64,000 nt of DNA from an uncultured Paracoccaceae bacterium (GCA_951812615.1 CATOSU010000014.1:55921-119920), one strand, 5' to 3'; shown: positions 35,608-43,764, counted from the stretch's first letter. Program-made: numbers and translations. The notes: generated from the sequence alone by a model not told the origin.

Positions 35608-37977
35608 TCAGCTCTCCATGTCCAGCGCCAGCGCATAGGCCACGCGCTCGGTCTCGTTCAGCTTCACTTTCAGGGCGCGCTGATAGAGTTCCTCGAACTC
35701 GGCGGTGCCGTGCAGTTCCTCGGCCTTGGCCCGGTGCCAGTTCAGGCCCTTCTGGTGCCAGCTGCGCAGTTCGTCATCGGCCAGCAGCCGGTCGTATTCC
35801 TCGCGCAGGCGGGGCACGTTGCGCTTGATGGTCACGTCGCGGAAATCCGACCAGTCCATCCGGATCCAGTAGTTCAGCCCGATCGACCGGTCGACATGCA
35901 GCGCCCGTCCGCGCTGTCGCTTGATCAGGAAGCTTTCGGCGGACCGCAGCGCATAGTGGTTCAGCTGTACGAGGTCGTAGCCGATGTTGGACTTGGAATT
36001 GCGCCAGCCCCGTTCGGCGGTGTCCTTGGTGATGTCGCGGCCGGATCCGTTCACCCATTTCACCACGTCGAGGAATTTTTCATCCAGCTTGTTGGGGCGG
36101 TGGCAGCTGATCTTTTCATAGGCGCCGATATTCTTGAACATCGACTTGAACCCCCAGACCGTGTGCGGCTTGGGACAGAATTTGGGGGCGCAGGTGTCGA
36201 ACTGTTCGATCACGAAGCGGTCGGCCAGCCGTTTGACCCCGTTATGGCCAAAGAGCCGCCATGTCATGGCGATGTTTGTGGCGTCGGGAACAGCGGCAAA
36301 CAGATCGTCCAGCGTGCCGTCGCCGGTGCGGACATTGATGAATTCGTCGACGTCGATGTGGATGATCCATTCCGCCGCCCGGATCACCGGTTCCTTCAGC
36401 GACCGGTTCAGCGCGAATTGCTGTGGAGAATTGCCGCGCCAGTCATCGTTCAGCCGGTGTTCGACAACACCCATTTCCTGCAGCCGGTCGAGGATTTCGT
36501 CGGTCCCGTCCTCGCAGCCATTGGTATAGATCAGGAATTTGTCGACCCCGATCGCACGGTGATAGGCCACCCATTCAAGGATATAGGGCGCTTCGTTCTT
36601 CATACAGCCAACAATGACGCGGCCGCTGCTGCCGACGGGCAGATTGCGTTCGGGCATCAGCGCAAAGGGCTCGCGGATTTCGTCCTCTTTCAGCCGTCCC
36701 AGATCGTTATGCGGGCGGATCTTGGTGGACAGGACGATCTGGTGGTTCACTTCCACCATCTGCAGCAGCTTGGCCTTGCTGCCATTGCCGTTGGTTTCGC
36801 CGGCATCTGCGGGATCGTCTGGCAGGAGTTCGTCAAACCGGGCACCGGTGCCTGCGGCTTCGGCCTTCTCGGCGCGTTTTTCCTCGGCCGGGATCTCGTT
36901 CTTCTTGATGCGGTATTCAAACGCGGCAAGGTATTGCGTTGCGCGGAACCCGTTCTGAGTTTCGGCTTCCTGCCAGTCTTCGCACGGCGGGGCGGGGTCC
37001 ATCGCACCGTTGCCCAGATCCGGGAAGCGCTTGATCAGTTCGGCGTTGTCGGCGCGGAAATAGTCGGAGACCCGCGACAGCGATCCCGGGTCCACCGGAT
37101 CCCCGGGCAGGCGCAGTTCGGTGGACAGGATCCGCCAGATGTCGCGCGGCAGGTGCACGTCCTTGGCTTTCATGTAGCGGATCAGCACATCGTTGAACTG
37201 CCGGATCCGCGCGACCGAGGTCGCCGAAGGCAGGCTTTCGCTGCCCTGTTTGCTGAGTTTTCCCAGCGGAATGTCGGTGCCGAGAATGGCGTTCAGTTCC
37301 TCGGCGCCTTCCTCGGAATTGAGCGTGTCGGTCTCCAGCGGGCGCAGAACGACATTGCCTTCACCGAACGCTTCCTCCCATTTCGACAGCATGGATTTGT
37401 AGTCGACCCATGGCGGCGGGAACTGCACGTCGTTGAACATGCCGAAAAGCGGTTCGTTTTCCCCGCGCATGGCCAGGCTGGCGTCCCACCAGTTGTCCGC
37501 CTGCGTCAGCTCCAGTTCCAGATCCAGCGCGTTTCCCCGCCCTTCCAGCACCCGGTTGGCATAATGCGGCGTCAGCACACGGGCCTGTTCGGCCACATGG
37601 GCGACGATACGGATGTCGTCCGAAAACGGTTTCAGCAGCTCGCGCAGCCGTTCGATTTCCGCCGGGCGGGTGTACATGCCGCCGATCTGGCCGTTGCCGA
37701 ACAACAGGTGATCCGGGCGCGTGTCCTCGAACGCCTTTTCCAGTTTCATCGAGGTTTCGTCAAAAAGCGCCTTTTGTGACGCCGCGCTTTCGAACCCGCG
37801 CTTGAAGCGGACGACCCCGACCTGATCCAGATCGGCACAGGCCATGTAGACCCGGATGTGGTTCCAGTCCGGGCAGTAGACCCCGTGCTTTTCCAGCAGC
37901 ATGGACTTCTTTTTCAGGATGGTCCGGAATCGCGAGGAACCCGCTTCGGTCGGCCCGATGATCACTGTGATACGCAT
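35608..37977 (-). CDS. Two-domain protein: sulfotransferase-like N-terminus plus family 2 glycosyltransferase
   Basis: A 789-residue protein. Residues 1 to about 330 resemble a sulfotransferase-like module: strand-loop IGPTEAGSSRF (7-17) stands where a PAPS P-loop (KTGTT) would be, followed by a GVYCPD pattern as in lipid or carbohydrate sulfotransferases; the loop is degenerate. A linker rich in Glu, Lys and Ala (360-405) follows. Residues 453 to about 720 form a GT-A glycosyltransferase with CMKNEAPYILEWVAYHRAIG and the DxD site D542-V-D544. ATG 37977 is chosen; upstream codons are not protein-like. It starts one base behind the sulfotransferase gene. Confidence 0.78.
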   Translation of the reverse strand: MRITVIIGPTEAGSSRFRTILKKKSMLLEKHGVYCPDWNHIRVYMACADLDQVGVVRFKRGFESAASQKALFDETSMKLEKAFEDTRPDHLLFGNGQIGGMYTRPAEIERLRELLKPFSDDIRIVAHVAEQARVLTPHYANRVLEGRGNALDLELELTQADNWWDASLAMRGENEPLFGMFNDVQFPPPWVDYKSMLSKWEEAFGEGNVVLRPLETDTLNSEEGAEELNAILGTDIPLGKLSKQGSESLPSATSVARIRQFNDVLIRYMKAKDVHLPRDIWRILSTELRLPGDPVDPGSLSRVSDYFRADNAELIKRFPDLGNGAMDPAPPCEDWQEAETQNGFRATQYLAAFEYRIKKNEIPAEEKRAEKAEAAGTGARFDELLPDDPADAGETNGNGSKAKLLQMVEVNHQIVLSTKIRPHNDLGRLKEDEIREPFALMPERNLPVGSSGRVIVGCMKNEAPYILEWVAYHRAIGVDKFLIYTNGCEDGTDEILDRLQEMGVVEHRLNDDWRGNSPQQFALNRSLKEPVIRAAEWIIHIDVDEFINVRTGDGTLDDLFAAVPDATNIAMTWRLFGHNGVKRLADRFVIEQFDTCAPKFCPKPHTVWGFKSMFKNIGAYEKISCHRPNKLDEKFLDVVKWVNGSGRDITKDTAERGWRNSKSNIGYDLVQLNHYALRSAESFLIKRQRGRALHVDRSIGLNYWIRMDWSDFRDVTIKRNVPRLREEYDRLLADDELRSWHQKGLNWHRAKAEELHGTAEFEELYQRALKVKLNETERVAYALALDMES

Positions 37978-37978
37978 G

Positions 37979-38626
37979 TCAGTTCGTCGCTGTAAGCTCT
38001 TTCGGCGTTGCGCCGGTGTTGCGGTTGGATTGCCCCCACCACGGCAGGTCACGGCCCAGAAAGGCGCCGATCCTGATCCGTGCGTCGGGATCCTCGATGT
38101 CGTATTCGAAAAAACGGTCGCTGCCGGCAAAGACCCGCCTGCAGAACCGGTAATGCCCGTCAATCCAGCGTTCCAGATCGCTGGTTGTTGCCCCGTACCC
38201 GCGCGGCAGGCCCGGCACGTGCTGTGCCGGCAGGCGCTTGGAGCCCAGATTGCCCCAGCGCATCATGCTGTCGGATGTCTTGGAGGGATCGCGCACCGAC
38301 AACAGGAACACCGCGCCGGGATGGTGTTCCTCGATCGCGCCGAGAATGGACCAGTCGGTCTGGGGCCAGAAATTGCGTCCCGGTCGGACCACGCTCATTT
38401 CGGTCACCGCGTCGAACTCGTCCAGCAGGTGCAGCGGGTCGCCGGTTTCGAAACAACCCTTATAGATCAGCTCGCCGACCATCTTCTTGCGCAGTTCGGG
38501 GTGTTTCGTCTGCCTGTCCCGCACCCGCCAGTCGGCGACCGAGTAGCCGGCCCTGCGCAGCGCCTTGCCCAGCGTCGTCGTGCCGGTCTTGGGCAGGCCG
38601 AGATTGATGACGCGCTGCCGTGTCAT
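37979..38626 (-). CDS. Sulfotransferase family protein
   Basis: A 215-residue protein with a canonical PAPS 5'-phosphosulfate loop, GLPKTGTTTLGKAL (10-23), and the later block VFLLSVRDPSKTSDSMMRW that matches the 3'-phosphate-binding segment. The acceptor is unknown; a glycan made by the adjoining genes is the obvious candidate. Its ATG at 38626 overlaps the end of the glycosyltransferase gene at 38623, and it is followed after one base by the two-domain protein, so the genes are tightly coupled. Confidence 0.82.
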   Translation of the reverse strand: MTRQRVINLGLPKTGTTTLGKALRRAGYSVADWRVRDRQTKHPELRKKMVGELIYKGCFETGDPLHLLDEFDAVTEMSVVRPGRNFWPQTDWSILGAIEEHHPGAVFLLSVRDPSKTSDSMMRWGNLGSKRLPAQHVPGLPRGYGATTSDLERWIDGHYRFCRRVFAGSDRFFEYDIEDPDARIRIGAFLGRDLPWWGQSNRNTGATPKELTATN

Positions 38627-39651
38627 GCCACCCCGATCAATTCCCGAAGCCGCTGTTCGGGCGGCGCATAGGGCGAGGCTTCCAGCAATGTCTTGCGCAT
38701 CTGCTGGTATTCTTCGAGGTCCATCTGTTCGGCGCAGCGTTGCCGGTGCAGGGCCACGGCCGTGTCATGCAGGTCGCGCACGCCGGGCAGGGATTTCAGT
38801 GCCTCGGTCTCGGTCGCCAGCTGATCCGCATAGCGCAGGATGGAATCGTCGAAATAGCTGTTGTCGTTGCGTTCGCGCCAATACGTGTCGTCGAACACCC
38901 GGTATTCGCGGTTCACGTCACCGCGGTCGTTTTTGACCAGATAACTGTCCAGCGAGCGCAGCGCATAATGGTTCAGCGTGGCGAAGTCGCGCACGCCCTT
39001 GGCCGGAAAGGCCCGGATCCGGCGCTTGTTCTCGCGCTTGCGGAACTGCCACGGGATGTTGCGGCCCGATCCGTCGGTCCAGGCCGGCTGTTGCGGGCGG
39101 GGCAGGTCGATATTGTGAAACGGCCGGTGCGCGCCGTAATAGTTGATCGGGAAATCCTTGCGCACCAGTGTCTTGACCTCGATCGAGGTGTCCGCCCCCC
39201 AGAGGTCGGGATTGTGGCTGCGCAGGAATTGCGAAATCACCGGCTTGTCCTCGAACCGTTCGATGCCGTCATTGGCCATGAACTGAAACGTGATCGAGAT
39301 CGCCTTGGGGTTGCCGCAGGCCTTGATCAGCGCCGGGATCGTGTGATCGCCCACATGGATGTTCAGAAACTCGTCCACATCCGCGACCCAGACCCAGTCC
39401 GACGCCTTGATGTAGGACCGGCGCCTTGCATGTTTCAGCGCCTCCATCTGGTAATTGCGCCCCTCTGCCGGGTTCGGTTCGTGCCGGACGATCCCGTGCT
39501 CTTTCAGCGCATCCAGCAGATGGTCGGTCCCATCGGTGCAATCATTGGAATAAAACAGGAAATCGGTCACCCCGATCACCCGGTTGAAGGCGATCCATTC
39601 CAGAAGGAACGGGCCTTCGTTCTTGACGCAGGTAATGGCCGTGATCTGCAT
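38623..39651 (-). CDS. Family 2 glycosyltransferase (Glyco_tranf_2_4 type)
   Basis: A 342-residue GT-A glycosyltransferase, first gene of the cluster. ITCVKNEGPFLLEWIAFNRV opens the domain, and the DxD site is D91-V-D93 in WVADVDEFLNI. ATG 39651 is preferred over the adjoining GTG 39654. It resembles the enzyme at 33816 and the C-terminal domain of that at 35608, so the cluster holds three paralogous transferases. The 200 bp upstream to the coxD-like gene (39652-39851) must hold divergent promoters; nothing specific was recognised. Confidence 0.82.
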   Translation of the reverse strand: MQITAITCVKNEGPFLLEWIAFNRVIGVTDFLFYSNDCTDGTDHLLDALKEHGIVRHEPNPAEGRNYQMEALKHARRRSYIKASDWVWVADVDEFLNIHVGDHTIPALIKACGNPKAISITFQFMANDGIERFEDKPVISQFLRSHNPDLWGADTSIEVKTLVRKDFPINYYGAHRPFHNIDLPRPQQPAWTDGSGRNIPWQFRKRENKRRIRAFPAKGVRDFATLNHYALRSLDSYLVKNDRGDVNREYRVFDDTYWRERNDNSYFDDSILRYADQLATETEALKSLPGVRDLHDTAVALHRQRCAEQMDLEEYQQMRKTLLEASPYAPPEQRLRELIGVA

Positions 39652-39851
39652 CACGCCGCCTCTGCCGGTTCAAACTCACCGGTCATCACACTTGCCTGTC
39701 CGTTGTTTTCGCCTGATGCGAAGATACTGCCTTATTGTTTCCCAAATGATGACAGTTGCCGGAAATCCCGTCAACAGCCGCGACAGGTGTTCGCCTTGAC
39801 GTTGCCGGATTGCCATGCGCTTCTACATCCTGCTGAAACGCAGGAGCCGCC

Positions 39852-40760
39852 ATGACCGCCCCGGGATCGATCGACGACGTGCAACAGATGCTTGCGGCGC
39901 AGGGCTATATCTGTGGCCGCGCGCTGGCGACGGTGGTGTTTCTCTCGCTGCGGCTGGGACGGCCATTGTTTCTCGAAGGTGAGGCCGGCGTCGGCAAGAC
40001 CGAGATTGCCAAGGCGGTTGCCGCGGCGCTGGGCCGGCGCCTGATCCGGCTGCAATGTTACGAAGGGCTCGATGCCGCCTCGGCGGTCTATGAATGGAAT
40101 TTTCCGGCGCAGATGGTGGCAATCCGCACAGCCGAGGCCTCAGGCAGCGCCGACCGCGACGCGCTCGGCCGTGAATTGTTCGGGCCCGATTTCCTGATCG
40201 AACGGCCGTTGCTGCAGGCCATGCGCCCGGATGAAAATGGCGCGCCGGTGCTGCTGATCGACGAGCTGGACCGCACCGACGAACCGTTCGAAGCCTTCCT
40301 GCTCGAGGCGCTGAGCGATTTTCAGGTCACCATTCCGGAGCTTGGCACCATCGCCGCGCCGGAACCGCCGATCGTCATCCTGACCTCGAACCGCACACGC
40401 GAAGTGCACGACGCGCTGAAGCGGCGCTGTCTGTATCACTGGGTCGATTATCCGAATTTCGCCCGCGAGGTCGAAATCCTGCACGCCCGCGCGCCCGAAG
40501 CACCGGAAACGCTGTCGCGGGAAGTGGTGGCCTTCGTGCAGCAGCTGCGCAGCGAGGACCTGTTCAAGAAACCCGGTGTTGCGGAAACCATCGACTGGGC
40601 CAAGTGCCTGCTGGCGCTCGACGTGATCAACCTCAGCCCCGAGGTGATCGCCGACACCCTGGGCGCAATCCTGAAATACCAGGACGATATCGCGAAACTG
40701 CAGAATTCCGAGGCCACCCGCCTGCTCGATCAGGCCCGGGCCGAGCTGGAACCGGCGTGA
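39852..40760 (+). CDS. coxD: MoxR-family AAA+ ATPase, CoxD-like
   Basis: A 302-residue AAA+ ATPase. Walker A is GEAGVGKT (43-50) and Walker B is VLLIDELDR; sensor 1 lies in VILTSNRTREVHDALKRRC. CoxD of CO dehydrogenase systems belongs here and helps assemble the Mo-S-Cu centre of the enzyme. The assignment rests on the CoxE-like, XdhC-like and CoxSLM genes downstream on the same strand. The ATG at 39852 follows AGGAG. Confidence 0.85.
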   Translation: MTAPGSIDDVQQMLAAQGYICGRALATVVFLSLRLGRPLFLEGEAGVGKTEIAKAVAAALGRRLIRLQCYEGLDAASAVYEWNFPAQMVAIRTAEASGSADRDALGRELFGPDFLIERPLLQAMRPDENGAPVLLIDELDRTDEPFEAFLLEALSDFQVTIPELGTIAAPEPPIVILTSNRTREVHDALKRRCLYHWVDYPNFAREVEILHARAPEAPETLSREVVAFVQQLRSEDLFKKPGVAETIDWAKCLLALDVINLSPEVIADTLGAILKYQDDIAKLQNSEATRLLDQARAELEPA

Positions 40761-40773
40761 GGAGGACCAAGCC

Positions 40774-41082
40774 ATGGCCATCTACCTGATCTTCGAAAAC
40801 GAGATCCACGACACCGAGGCTTACGAGAAATACAAGGCCGCGGCCCGCCCCCTGGTCGAAGCCGCCGGCGGCGAATACCTGACCCGCGACGGCCGCGTCG
40901 ACACGCTGGTCGGCGACTGGAAACCGGGACGCGTCGTGATCTTCAAATGGCCGGACCAGAGGTCGCTCGATACCTTTCTGGCCTCGGAAGAATACCGCCC
41001 GTGGAAGGAGCTGCGTGAAAGCGTGACCACCACGAAATCCATGGTCCGGGTCGAAGGCGAAGGCCACGTTGAACCGGGCTGA
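40774..41082 (+). CDS. DUF1330 protein
   Basis: A 102-residue protein with a ferredoxin-like alpha/beta dimeric fold (DUF1330, NIPSNAP-like), seen from YLIFENEIHDTEAYEKYKAAARPLVEAAGGEYLTRDG and the KWPDQRSLDTFLASEEY block. Function unknown. It has a strong GAGGAGG site 13 bases behind the coxD-like gene, which suggests a role with it. It is not a known component of CO dehydrogenase assembly. Confidence 0.8.
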   Translation: MAIYLIFENEIHDTEAYEKYKAAARPLVEAAGGEYLTRDGRVDTLVGDWKPGRVVIFKWPDQRSLDTFLASEEYRPWKELRESVTTTKSMVRVEGEGHVEPG

Positions 41083-41144
41083 TGCTTCTTCTGTTTGCAA
41101 ATACCTCGGGGGAGCCCCCACCGGGGGCGGGGGCAGCGCCCCCA
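41083..41144 (+). repeat. Dispersed TTCTTCTGTTT repeat, copy C
   Basis: It starts directly behind the stop of the DUF1330 gene with TGCTTCTTCTGTTT, continues AAATACCTCGGGGG and ends with a run of GC-rich inverted repeats (GCCCCC, GGGGGC, GCGCCCCC). It is longer in its GC-rich part than copies at 21901, 31611 and 50835. Confidence 0.75.
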
Positions 41145-41147
41145 AAC

Positions 41148-41189
41148 GCGAATTGCCGGCAATTCGCAGATTTTTCGTGGACGAAAAAT
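41148..41189. repeat. Tandem double-hairpin element, copy 2
   Basis: A perfect 20-bp palindrome GCGAATTGCCGGCAATTCGC (41148-41167), then two bases, then a hairpin with arms ATTTTTCGT (41170-41178) and ACGAAAAAT (41181-41189). It lies in the gap between the DUF1330 gene and the coxE-like gene, right behind dispersed repeat copy C. The same architecture is at 2348 and 42486. Confidence 0.75.
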
Positions 41190-41217
41190 TCCCGTCCCCG
41201 TCCCCGCGGGACGTTCC

Positions 41218-42474
41218 GTGTCTGAACTTTCTGTCCTCGAGATCCCCGATGATCCGAAACTGGCGCAGAACATCATTCATTTCGCCCGCGCCCTCAGAAA
41301 GGCCGGCCTGCCCATCGGCCCCGGGCGCACCATCGACGCGATCCGCGCGGTCGAGGCGGCGGGCTTCACCGACCGAACCGATTTCTACTGGACCCTGCAT
41401 GCCTGTTTCGTGAACCGCCCCGAACATCGACAGATTTTCGCTCAGGTCTTCCGCATGTACTGGCGCGACCCGCGTTACCTGGAACGTATGATGGCGATGA
41501 TGCTGCCGATGCTGCGCGGCGTGCAGGAGGAAAAACCCGCCGACGCTGCCGCCAAACGTGCAACTGAGGCGCTGCTCGACGGGATGGATGATTTCCTGCC
41601 CCCCCTCGAAGACGAGGGCGAGACAAAGATCGAGGTCGACGCGTCGCAAACCATGTCGGGGGAAGAACGGCTGAAAACCCTCGATTTCGAACAGATGAGC
41701 GCCGATGAAATGACCCAGGCCAAGCGCATGCTTGCGCGCCTGCGCCTGCCGGTTCAGCCCATCGCGTCGCGCCGCACCGTTGCCGCCTCCCATGGCCGCC
41801 TTCCGGACTGGCGCCGCACCATGCGCGACGCCATGCGCCGTGGCGGTGAGGTGCATGATTTTTCGCAGAAAAATCGCCGCATCCGTTGGCCCAACCTTGT
41901 TGTTCTTTGCGACATTTCCGGATCGATGAGCCAGTACAGCCGTGTCATCCTGCATTTCCTGCATGCCGTCTCCAACGCGAAAGGACAGGGCTGGGCCCGG
42001 GTGCATGCCTTCACCTTCGGCACAAGGCTGACCAATATCACACGCCACATGGCCACACGCGACGTGGATGCCGCGCTCAAATCCGCCGGTGCCGAAGCGC
42101 AGGACTGGGAAGGCGGCACCCGGATCGGGGACTGTCTGCACGCGTTCAACCGCGACTGGTCGCGCCGTGTGCTGGGGCAGGGGGCAGTGGTGCTGCTGGT
42201 CTCTGACGGGCTCGACCGCGATGATCCCGCGGCGCTGGCCAGAGAGATGGAACGCCTGCACCTCTCGGCGCGCCGGCTGATCTGGATCAACCCGCTGTTG
42301 CGCTGGGACGGTTTTGCCCCTCGTGCGCAGGGGATCCGCGCGATGCTGCCCCATGTCGACAGCTTCCGCGCCGGCCATTCCATCGCCTCGCTGGTGGATC
42401 TGGCCGAGGCGATTTCGCGTAAGGATGATGCCGGCGAAAAAGCCCGTCTGATGGCCGAATTGCGCGCGGGCTGA
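41218..42474 (+). CDS. coxE: VWA-domain protein, CoxE-like
   Basis: A 418-residue protein whose C-terminal half is a von Willebrand factor A domain with the MIDAS motif D232-I-S-G-S in NLVVLCDISGSMSQYS and the later VVLLVSDGLDRDDP. Together with the MoxR ATPase it forms the AAA-VWA pair that matures the Mo-Cu centre in CO dehydrogenase systems. The N-terminal part is helical and acidic around 125-145. The start is taken as GTG 41218, because upstream codons read through the double-hairpin repeat. A second double hairpin lies just behind its stop. Confidence 0.85.
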   Translation: MSELSVLEIPDDPKLAQNIIHFARALRKAGLPIGPGRTIDAIRAVEAAGFTDRTDFYWTLHACFVNRPEHRQIFAQVFRMYWRDPRYLERMMAMMLPMLRGVQEEKPADAAAKRATEALLDGMDDFLPPLEDEGETKIEVDASQTMSGEERLKTLDFEQMSADEMTQAKRMLARLRLPVQPIASRRTVAASHGRLPDWRRTMRDAMRRGGEVHDFSQKNRRIRWPNLVVLCDISGSMSQYSRVILHFLHAVSNAKGQGWARVHAFTFGTRLTNITRHMATRDVDAALKSAGAEAQDWEGGTRIGDCLHAFNRDWSRRVLGQGAVVLLVSDGLDRDDPAALAREMERLHLSARRLIWINPLLRWDGFAPRAQGIRAMLPHVDSFRAGHSIASLVDLAEAISRKDDAGEKARLMAELRAG

Positions 42475-42485
42475 CCGGCCGGGCG

Positions 42486-42532
42486 CCGGAATTTTTCAAA
42501 AATTCCGGACCGTTTTCTTGCAAAGAAAACGG
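42486..42532. repeat. Tandem double-hairpin element, copy 3
   Basis: The first hairpin has 11-bp arms CCGGAATTTTT (42486-42496) and AAAAATTCCGG (42498-42508). One base later the second has arms CCGTTTTCTT (42510-42519) and AAGAAAACGG (42523-42532). It lies 11 bp behind the coxE-like stop. It may terminate the coxD-DUF1330-coxE unit. Confidence 0.75.
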
Positions 42533-42563
42533 CTCCCTGTCCAAATTTGATCTAAGTCATTAA

Positions 42564-42583
42564 ATATAACGAATATGTAATAT
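42564..42583. promoter_or_regulatory. AT-rich imperfect palindrome upstream of the yeeE pair, candidate operator
   Basis: ATATAAC-GAATAT-GTAATAT is a near-palindrome (one mismatch in the 7-bp arms) in an AT-rich island within GC-rich DNA, 37 bp before the first YeeE-like gene. Its look recalls the AT-rich sites bound by BigR/SqrR-type ArsR regulators, which control sulfur genes of this class in alphaproteobacteria. No regulator gene adjoins it. It could also simply be promoter DNA. Confidence 0.4.
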
Positions 42584-42620
42584 AAAATCCGTCCCAGTGT
42601 AATCAGGAGGGACTTCACCC

Positions 42621-43172
42621 ATGCCACTTAACTGGAAAACCGGCGGGTTGCTGCTGGGGCTGGTGTTTTTCGCCGCTGTCCTGCTCGTCAAACCTATCGG
42701 TGTCTCGACGCAGTTCGTCATTCTCGACGGGATCGTCGCTGATGCGGTCAGTGCCGATCTGGTGACGAAAACCGAAGACGGCTACAGCTCGACCAACGCC
42801 TATCTCGATAAATCCGGCGGCAAATACGCCAAATCCGTCGCCAACCCATTCAACTACGGCTTCATCTTCGTTCTGGCCATGGCCCTCGGCGGGTTCCTGT
42901 CGGTGATCGCCCGCGGCGGGCTCAGCGCGCGCGAACGTCGCATCCCGGCGCTCTGGCGGGCCAATTTCGGTGACAGCCCGGCCAAACGCTATGCCGCGGC
43001 CTTTGTCGGCGGCTTCGTCGTGCTCTACGGCGCCCGGCTGGCCGGCGGCTGTACCTCCGGGCATATGATGTCGGGAATGATGCAGACCTCTCTGTCGGGC
43101 TACATTTTCGCACTCGGCGCCTTTGCCGCGGCTGTTCCCGTTTCCCTGATGCTGTTCAAGAAGGAGGCCTGA
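42621..43172 (+). CDS. YeeE/YedE family sulfur-transporter-like membrane protein (first)
   Basis: A 183-residue inner-membrane protein of the YeeE/YedE family, which imports thiosulfate or other sulfur species. About four helices are visible. The conserved Cys144 stands in RLAGGCTSGHMMSGM, the family's sulfur-relay motif. Residues 35-75 form a hydrophilic loop. It pairs with the next gene, four bases away, as half-size subunits (PmpA/PmpB-like arrangement). A strong AGGAGGG site precedes the ATG. Confidence 0.85.
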   Translation: MPLNWKTGGLLLGLVFFAAVLLVKPIGVSTQFVILDGIVADAVSADLVTKTEDGYSSTNAYLDKSGGKYAKSVANPFNYGFIFVLAMALGGFLSVIARGGLSARERRIPALWRANFGDSPAKRYAAAFVGGFVVLYGARLAGGCTSGHMMSGMMQTSLSGYIFALGAFAAAVPVSLMLFKKEA

Positions 43173-43176
43173 TCCC

Positions 43177-43764
43177 ATGTCCATCATCCTCGCAATTCTC
43201 ATCGGCCTTGCCTTCGGCATCGTGCTGGACCGTATTGGCGCGTCGAACCCGACCTGGATCGGACGGATGCTGTCGCTGAAAAACCTGCACCTGATGAAAA
43301 CCATCCTGCTGGCAATCGGTACCGGCTCGGTCCTGATGTTTGCCGGTCAGATGCTGGGCCTCGTCGAGGTCGGCCACATGTCGGTCAAGACCGCCTATGC
43401 CGGCGTCTTTCTCGGCGGTCTGCTGCTGGGCGCGGGCTGGGCGCTGTCGGGCTATTGCCCCGGTACCGGCGTGGTGGCCGCTGCATCGGGCCGCAGGGAT
43501 GCGCTGTTCTTCGTGGCCGGCGGGCTGCTGGGCGCGGCGGCCTACATGGTCACCTACCCGGCGTGGAAGGCCAGCGGTCTGCTGGACGCCATTGCCGGCG
43601 GTAAGGTCACGCTGGGCACCGTGCCGGGCGCCAGATACGACGGCCTGAGCGCACTGCCCGGCGACGTGCTCGGGATCGTGCTCGGCCTGATCTTCATCGC
43701 CGTGGCCTTTGCCCTGCCTGAACGCCTGTCGCGTGAACCCGCGGCGATGCAACCGGCGGAGTAA
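43177..43764 (+). CDS. YeeE/YedE family sulfur-transporter-like membrane protein (second)
   Basis: A 195-residue membrane protein, second half of the pair. The conserved Cys94 is in ALSGYCPGTGVVAAASGR. About five helices are predicted. The AAGGAGG ribosome site lies within the end of the preceding gene. Its placement between CoxE-like and XdhC-like genes suggests that the pair may feed sulfur to the molybdenum cofactor, but this is inference. Confidence 0.85.
   Translation: MSIILAILIGLAFGIVLDRIGASNPTWIGRMLSLKNLHLMKTILLAIGTGSVLMFAGQMLGLVEVGHMSVKTAYAGVFLGGLLLGAGWALSGYCPGTGVVAAASGRRDALFFVAGGLLGAAAYMVTYPAWKASGLLDAIAGGKVTLGTVPGARYDGLSALPGDVLGIVLGLIFIAVAFALPERLSREPAAMQPAE

Noticed and set aside
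35485..37779. A 764-codon plus-strand frame opposite the glycosyltransferase fusion
   Set aside because: No recognisable domain, composition typical for antisense of GC-rich genes; the minus-strand gene has clear catalytic motifs and tight spacing to its neighbours.
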